Positions 15,266 to 18,412 of a stretch of DNA of 18,412 bases are shown here, in pieces. This DNA comes from Prevotellaceae bacterium (GTDB lineage Bacteria; Bacteroidota; Bacteroidia; Bacteroidales; UBA932): contig JAITQP010000005.1 of the NCBI GenBank assembly GCA_031288885.1, positions 1 through 18,412 on the forward strand, given 5' to 3'. Made by a program: the position numbers and the translations under genes. Position 1 is the stretch's first letter; each line of letters starts with the position of its first letter. Below the pieces are notes generated by a model. That model did no database searches, was not told the origin of the DNA, and saw only the letters and a program-made list of their open reading frames with translations.

Positions 15266-16930
15266 CTACTTTCCCTTCACGCAGCGCACCGAAAAGGCGT
15301 GGTACAGGGCGTTAGCGCTCGACTGCGCGTAGAAGCGCTTCACCTCCGTAGCGTCGTGGAAAAAGCCGCGCAATACCGGCGAGGTGTTGTTGCTGTTGTA
15401 GTTGTAGTAAGTCGACGACAAAAAGATGGCGTACTGCCCGCGACCGGCAAACACCGACACGTTAGCACCAGCCTGCTGTGAGGAGCGGAATCCTGCCGGC
15501 AGCACGGAGAAGCCAAACCTGTCGCTACCCGAAGCCTCCCTGCCGCCGTACATCCAGCGGGTGTAGGCGTAGCGGACTTTTGGCGTACCGTTGGCGTTAT
15601 TTTCGGCGTAGAGGCCAAAGGTACCCGAGGGCGTGTTTGTGGCGAGGTTGTCGCAGAGGGTGCTTGTAGGGCAGGTGGGGGTTGCCTTAAGCACCTTGCC
15701 CGCCTGATAGCCGAGGTCGTAGTAGTATATAGCGTTGTTGCTGGTAATAGGGTTAAATCCTGTCATCTGCATGTTGCCCAGCGATCCGCCATTGCCGTTT
15801 TCTCCCGCCCCGCCCGGTATGCCTGTGGCGGTAAGCGCTATCGCTGTCTGCGTAGAGGGAATTAAAAAGTGGTTGCACGGCGGGTTTAGCGGCAGCACAT
15901 CCGCGCTTGTAACAGCAGGAGTTGCGCAGCCCTCGGCGCTATTAAGCATAATACCCCAGTCGGCGTCGTTGGGCAGGTACCAGCCCGGCGGGCAGATTCC
16001 CCTTACGGTAGAGGTGTTAACGGAGCTTGTAATAGCCGTTGTAGCCTGCTCGGCGCCCGTGCCGTCGAGCTTGCGCGCCGTTTGCCACGGGTACAGCGCG
16101 CCGTACACCTCGCAGCTCCACTTTATGTCGTTTTTCACGCCGTCCTCCGGCTGCGTTGACTGCGCGCGGTGGTTGGGCCCCGGGCAAAAGAAGAATGACT
16201 GCGTGGAGCCGGGGTTGCCCACGCCGCCCTCCTGAGGAGTCTGGAGGTCATTTTGGTAGTTGAGGTTTTGGGCAAACCACCACTTGTTGTCCGGCATTTG
16301 CACCACGCGGTAGATGCGGCAATCGCGGGGGTCTTGGATGTAGGCCTCCCAGTTCTTGGCGCCACCCACGCGGCGACCGCAGGCCACAAGGTCATCCCCC
16401 GAATACGGGCAGTCCGGATCGAGGTCTTTTGGGGTAAACAGGATATCCGACCTGTTCACGCCACACCACCGGCAGCGGTAGGCAATCCTGTACGTTTCGA
16501 GGCACACCATGGGGCTGTCGGCGGCGGTGATGCCGGCCGCCTTACCCTTCAGCGCAAAGCGGAGGTGGTACCCGCCAACCGCCGTATTGTCGAGGTTGAG
16601 CACCTTGAGCGCCGTGCCCTTATCGCTGTAGGTACCTATCTTTTGCGTGCCGTGATTATTGCTAATTACGGAGTCAAGCACAATATCGGTGTAGGTCGTC
16701 AGCTTTTTAGTCTCCAGCCTAAAGCGCAGCTGGTAGCTTCCGCATATTTTGGGGGTGTAGTTCATTTCTACGTACAGCTTCTTGTTCTGCACGTCTACGT
16801 TGGTGGACAAAATCGTAGCATCAACGGCTGTTTGGGATTTTGCCGGCATGGCAAATACCAGCATGCACAACCCCATAAAAAACCCGACTACACGCGCGGT
16901 TCCTGTCTTTCTATTTTTAAATGTAACCAT
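15266..16930 (-). CDS. Secreted FISUMP-domain protein (first paralogue)
   Basis: This is a 554-residue protein from the ATG at 16930. The frame stays open to an ATG at 16981, but the extra 17 residues are polar and would precede the signal peptide, so 16930 is preferred. The signal peptide is about residues 1-33 (basic FKNRKTGTAR, then hydrophobic VVGFFMGLCMLVFAMPAKSQ). The shared module at about 34-185 has TNVDVQNKKLYVEMNY, AYRCRWCG (151-158), DPDCPY and LVACGRR. The FISUMP domain is about 190-554: DNKWWFAQNLNY (214-225), YGALYPW (276-282), GICPPGWYLP (311-320), DWGIMLNSAEGC, FGFSVLPAGFR and a terminal SVRCVKGK. Function is unknown, but export to the periplasm or surface is clear. No sorting domain or lipobox was seen. 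It is first in the same-strand set of three FISUMP genes and the giant Ig gene; no TAnnTTTG box is evident ahead of it. Confidence 0.92.
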   Translation of the reverse strand: MVTFKNRKTGTARVVGFFMGLCMLVFAMPAKSQTAVDATILSTNVDVQNKKLYVEMNYTPKICGSYQLRFRLETKKLTTYTDIVLDSVISNNHGTQKIGTYSDKGTALKVLNLDNTAVGGYHLRFALKGKAAGITAADSPMVCLETYRIAYRCRWCGVNRSDILFTPKDLDPDCPYSGDDLVACGRRVGGAKNWEAYIQDPRDCRIYRVVQMPDNKWWFAQNLNYQNDLQTPQEGGVGNPGSTQSFFFCPGPNHRAQSTQPEDGVKNDIKWSCEVYGALYPWQTARKLDGTGAEQATTAITSSVNTSTVRGICPPGWYLPNDADWGIMLNSAEGCATPAVTSADVLPLNPPCNHFLIPSTQTAIALTATGIPGGAGENGNGGSLGNMQMTGFNPITSNNAIYYYDLGYQAGKVLKATPTCPTSTLCDNLATNTPSGTFGLYAENNANGTPKVRYAYTRWMYGGREASGSDRFGFSVLPAGFRSSQQAGANVSVFAGRGQYAIFLSSTYYNYNSNNTSPVLRGFFHDATEVKRFYAQSSANALYHAFSVRCVKGK

Positions 16931-17093
16931 AATAGCTATTATTTTTTTTAGTGAATTTGGTTCTCGTTTTTGGATAATCACTATCGCTCATACTTTCATA
17001 TTACACCACAATAACGCTTTACATCTTCAACATATTGTGCGGGCGACAAAAAAAAATTCTGCCGGTCGGCAACCGCTGCGCAGCCAACCGTTT

Positions 17094-17115
17094 TTTTTTG
17101 CCGCGCGGCAAAAAA
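17094..17115. repeat. 22-bp perfect palindrome in the divergent promoter region
   Basis: Six T, then GCCGCGCGGC, then six A form a perfect inverted repeat. A terminator would have the A run first and the T run after the stem, so this arrangement does not fit one on either strand. It lies about 55 bp upstream of the putative -33 box of the plus-strand gene, so an operator or protein-binding site is possible. Confidence 0.7.
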
Positions 17116-17167
17116 GTTACAAACAAGAAATGGGAAAATTTTAGCTGGCGAGGGTAGCGGCAGCGGC

Positions 17168-17201
17168 TTCGTTATAATTCCAAAAGAAGCTGCTACCTTT
17201 G
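17168..17201 (+). promoter_or_regulatory. Bacteroidota-type promoter for the BECR-like gene
   Basis: TACCTTTG at 17194-17201 matches the Bacteroidota -7 consensus TAnnTTTG exactly. TTCG at 17168-17171 is a weak match to the -33 TTTG element, with 22 bp between them, inside the usual range. It would give a leader of roughly 25-30 nt before the ATG at 17236. Confidence 0.65.
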
Positions 17202-17235
17202 CACTTTTGGATGCAAAAACCTAACCGCAAAACAA

Positions 17236-17811
17236 ATGCTCGAAAGTACCGGAGAAAAATATCAACCGCTCACAACGCAGCAGGCGGAATACCTCATTAC
17301 TGCCATGGAGCAAAGCGCCGTTAAAGCGCCCATGCTGGAGCTCACGCCGGAGAATTGGGAGGCGGAATTTGGCAAAAGTGGAATAGTCTCAACGCCACTT
17401 GGAGAGGTTAAAATGGGGGAAAATCAGTATTCTAAAATGCATGCAAGAGGCAGGGCGGCGGAGTTCGGCATGGTGAAACCAACGCTTACAAGCCCGAGTG
17501 TTATTATTGAAGAAGCAAGTCGCGAGGGCTCGGTTGTCAATGAGCGCTGCACGAATTTACTATTTGTCAAAACTTTTACCGATAGTACCGGTAGTAAGTA
17601 TATCCATTTTGAGAGCGTAACGATAAGTAAAGGTAAAAAAGAAGTAGCTGTTAGCAGCCATATAGTAAGGCCGCAACAGCTACTCGATAAGCTGAAAGCG
17701 GGTCAAGTCGTTTATACTGCGACGGCACTAAATGCTTCCGGTCAAACATTCGCCGAGTACTCTCCCCAAACAGAATCCGGTGCGCTTTCCGATAGCAAAG
17801 GTATGGAATAA
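17236..17811 (+). CDS. Stand-alone PBECR/MuF-C-like (BECR-fold) putative nuclease domain protein
   Basis: This is a 191-residue protein with no signal peptide or membrane segment. Residues about 39-165 resemble the phage-associated BECR-fold nuclease domains (PBECR/MuF C-terminal type): TPLGEVKMGENQYSKM (53-68), then PTLTSPSVIIEE (82-93), a strand NLLFVKTF, YIHFESVTISK (122-132), then SHIVRPQQLLDKLKAGQVVY (141-160). In known proteins these domains usually sit at the C-terminus of large phage polyvalent or MuF proteins and are predicted RNases or effectors. Here the domain stands alone with its own promoter and no phage genes nearby, so it may be a remnant of a lost mobile element or a domesticated toxin. 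Its DNA is visibly more AT-rich than the neighbouring genes, which supports transfer. No partner antitoxin is recognisable. The nuclease assignment is by motif pattern only; catalytic residues were not pinned down. Confidence 0.8.
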   Translation: MLESTGEKYQPLTTQQAEYLITAMEQSAVKAPMLELTPENWEAEFGKSGIVSTPLGEVKMGENQYSKMHARGRAAEFGMVKPTLTSPSVIIEEASREGSVVNERCTNLLFVKTFTDSTGSKYIHFESVTISKGKKEVAVSSHIVRPQQLLDKLKAGQVVYTATALNASGQTFAEYSPQTESGALSDSKGME

Positions 17812-17856
17812 TTCCGAAACTACAAAAAAAATGGCGTTTTGGCTTTGCGCGTCGTC

Positions 17857-17932
17857 GCACGCTTCGCGTCATTGCGAGCGAAGCGAAGCAACCGGAGCTC
17901 GGCGTAGCCAATCCAGCATTGCACGCTTCGCG
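17857..17932. repeat. Dispersed GCGAAGC-type intergenic repeat
   Basis: GTCATTGCGAGCGAAGCGAA is followed by GCAACC (17868-17893), a variant of a repeat scattered in intergenic DNA of many bacterial genomes. It is flanked by direct copies of GCACGCTTCGCG at 17857-17868 and 17921-17932. CGCTTCGC and GCGAAGCG can pair into a short hairpin. It begins about 45 bp after the stop of the BECR-like gene. Confidence 0.7.
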
Positions 17933-17942
17933 CCGCCCCGAC

Positions 17943-18127
17943 CAACCTCATTTCCAACCTAATTTCCCTAACAAAGCAACCTCAGTAGCATATGAGCATG
18001 AATATAAACGACCTCATTACCTCATTATTAAATGGCGCTTAATGAGGTAATGAGGTGGGGGAGATGGGGGGTCAACCTCGGGCTACTGAGGTAGTTTTGT
18101 TTAAGAATTAGGTTGGAAATGAGGTTG
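17943..18127. repeat. Nested inverted-repeat element (MITE-like), 185 bp
   Basis: Outer arms of 22 bp are perfect: 17943-17964 and 18106-18127. Pairing continues imperfectly inward through CCTCAGTAGC (around 17980-17989) and GCTACTGAGG (around 18082-18091). A second perfect 17-bp hairpin sits at the centre: 18011-18027 with 18040-18056, 12-nt loop. The motif ACCTCA recurs through the arms. It has no coding capacity. It could be a small non-autonomous mobile element or a folded non-coding repeat. Confidence 0.8.
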
Positions 18128-18156
18128 CGGGGCGGGGCGTGCGGGCGGGCGCGGGG

Positions 18157-18298
18157 GCATCCCATCGGGATGCATCGCTCGGTAGAAAAGCCGCGCACCC
18201 CGCCGCTCCTGCATCCCGTAGGGATGCATCCCTACGGGATGCAAAAGGCACGTGAATATCCACGCTTTTCTACCGAGCGTTCCATTCCTACGGAATGG
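18157..18298. repeat. Mirror-symmetric cluster of GCATCCC/GGGATGC hairpins
   Basis: There are five parts in symmetric order. A 7-bp hairpin GCATCCC-ATC-GGGATGC lies at 18157-18173. A 16-bp arm lies at 18176-18191 (CGCTCGGTAGAAAAGC). A perfect 34-bp palindrome lies at 18210-18243. The complementary arm is at 18264-18279. A 7-bp hairpin CCATTCC-TAC-GGAATGG lies at 18282-18298. This looks like a composite intergenic repeat; no gene lies in it. Confidence 0.8.
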
Positions 18299-18347
18299 CA
18301 AATCTGCGGCATGCTTCGCGCCCCCCGCCCACAGCGACATGGTAGCG

Positions 18348-18404
18348 CGGCTTGAAAAGCCGGATTTTCATAACCGCAGGTCAACGACCTGCGGTTATGA
18401 AGAT
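18348..18404. repeat. Two adjacent hairpins at the right edge
   Basis: A 6-bp stem CGGCTT-GAA-AAGCCG (18348-18362) is followed by a strong hairpin, 18364-18382 with 18386-18404, of 19 pairs (one G-T) and a 3-nt loop. There is no T-tract after the stem on either strand, so an intrinsic terminator is not supported. It may be part of the repeat cluster or the end of an element that continues past the window. Confidence 0.7.
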
Positions 18405-18412
18405 TAAGCCCT

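Larger units (their letters stand above)
16931..17235. other. Divergent intergenic region with poly-A/T tracts and palindromes
   Basis: This 305-bp gap lies between the divergent FISUMP and BECR-like genes. It is AT-rich with several A or T runs of 8-9 bases. It holds a 10-bp palindrome GCTGCGCAGC (17075-17084), a 22-bp perfect palindrome (17094-17115) and the likely promoter of the plus-strand gene (17168-17201). Transcription of the minus-strand block probably starts here too, but I found no convincing -7 box for it. No further gene is seen. Confidence 0.7.

Noticed and set aside
16253..16951. 232-residue plus-strand frame
   Set aside because: It is antisense to the first FISUMP gene, with no recognisable domain and a composition that mirrors the real frame.
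16931..16981. Longer start (ATG at 16981) for the first FISUMP gene
   Set aside because: It adds 17 polar residues before the signal peptide; the ATG at 16930 gives a normal signal peptide layout. The longer form cannot be fully excluded.
17094..17115. Intrinsic terminator
   Set aside because: The T run precedes and the A run follows the stem on both strands, which is the reverse of a terminator.
18113..18355. Overlapping 79-80-residue frames on both strands at the right end
   Set aside because: They lie wholly inside palindromic repeats, which produces mirrored frames; no start context or family features support them.
1..18412. tRNA, rRNA or riboswitch genes
   Set aside because: No cloverleaf, ribosomal or riboswitch-like conserved segment was noticed on reading either strand.

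Overview
The window looks like a chromosomal segment of a GC-rich member of the Bacteroidota. The evidence is three proteins with the FISUMP domain (Fibrobacter succinogenes major paralogous domain, TIGR02145), a TAnnTTTG-type -7 promoter box ahead of the only plus-strand gene, the absence of Shine-Dalgarno-like leaders, and a giant secreted Ig-repeat protein of the kind common in that phylum. I cannot name genus or species from the sequence.

Layout. Positions 16930 to 1 are one long minus-strand block. It begins with three consecutive FISUMP-domain secreted proteins (16930-15266, 15195-13486, 13276-10868). They share a signal peptide, a Cys-containing N-terminal module of about 150 residues and a FISUMP domain. 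The third also carries an Ig-like domain and a large glycine-rich domain. Only 53 bp later a giant gene starts at a TTG (10814). It runs off the left edge with no stop, giving at least 3,604 residues in one intact frame. That protein has a signal peptide, six copies of a 63-66-residue, three-cysteine repeat that I cannot assign to a family, and then about 37 Ig-like domains. Most of the Ig domains alternate strictly between two types (A and B), so the true repeat unit is a two-domain block of about 168 residues (about 504 bp).

A 305-bp divergent intergenic region separates this block from a plus-strand gene (17236-17811). This is a visibly AT-richer, stand-alone 191-residue protein resembling the phage-associated BECR (Barnase-EndoU-ColicinE5/D-RelE-like, PBECR/MuF-C-type) nuclease domains. 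The last 600 bp hold no gene but several layered inverted repeats: a dispersed GCGAAGC-type repeat, a 185-bp nested palindrome, a mirror-symmetric cluster of GCATCCC/GGGATGC hairpins, and a strong terminal hairpin.

How the genes may work together (inference): the four minus-strand genes probably form one secretion and surface locus. The FISUMP proteins and the very long Ig fibre would be exported by the Sec system and act on or beyond the outer membrane, perhaps in adhesion or cell-surface architecture. No enzyme, transporter or regulator is encoded with them in this window, and the anchor of the giant protein lies outside it.
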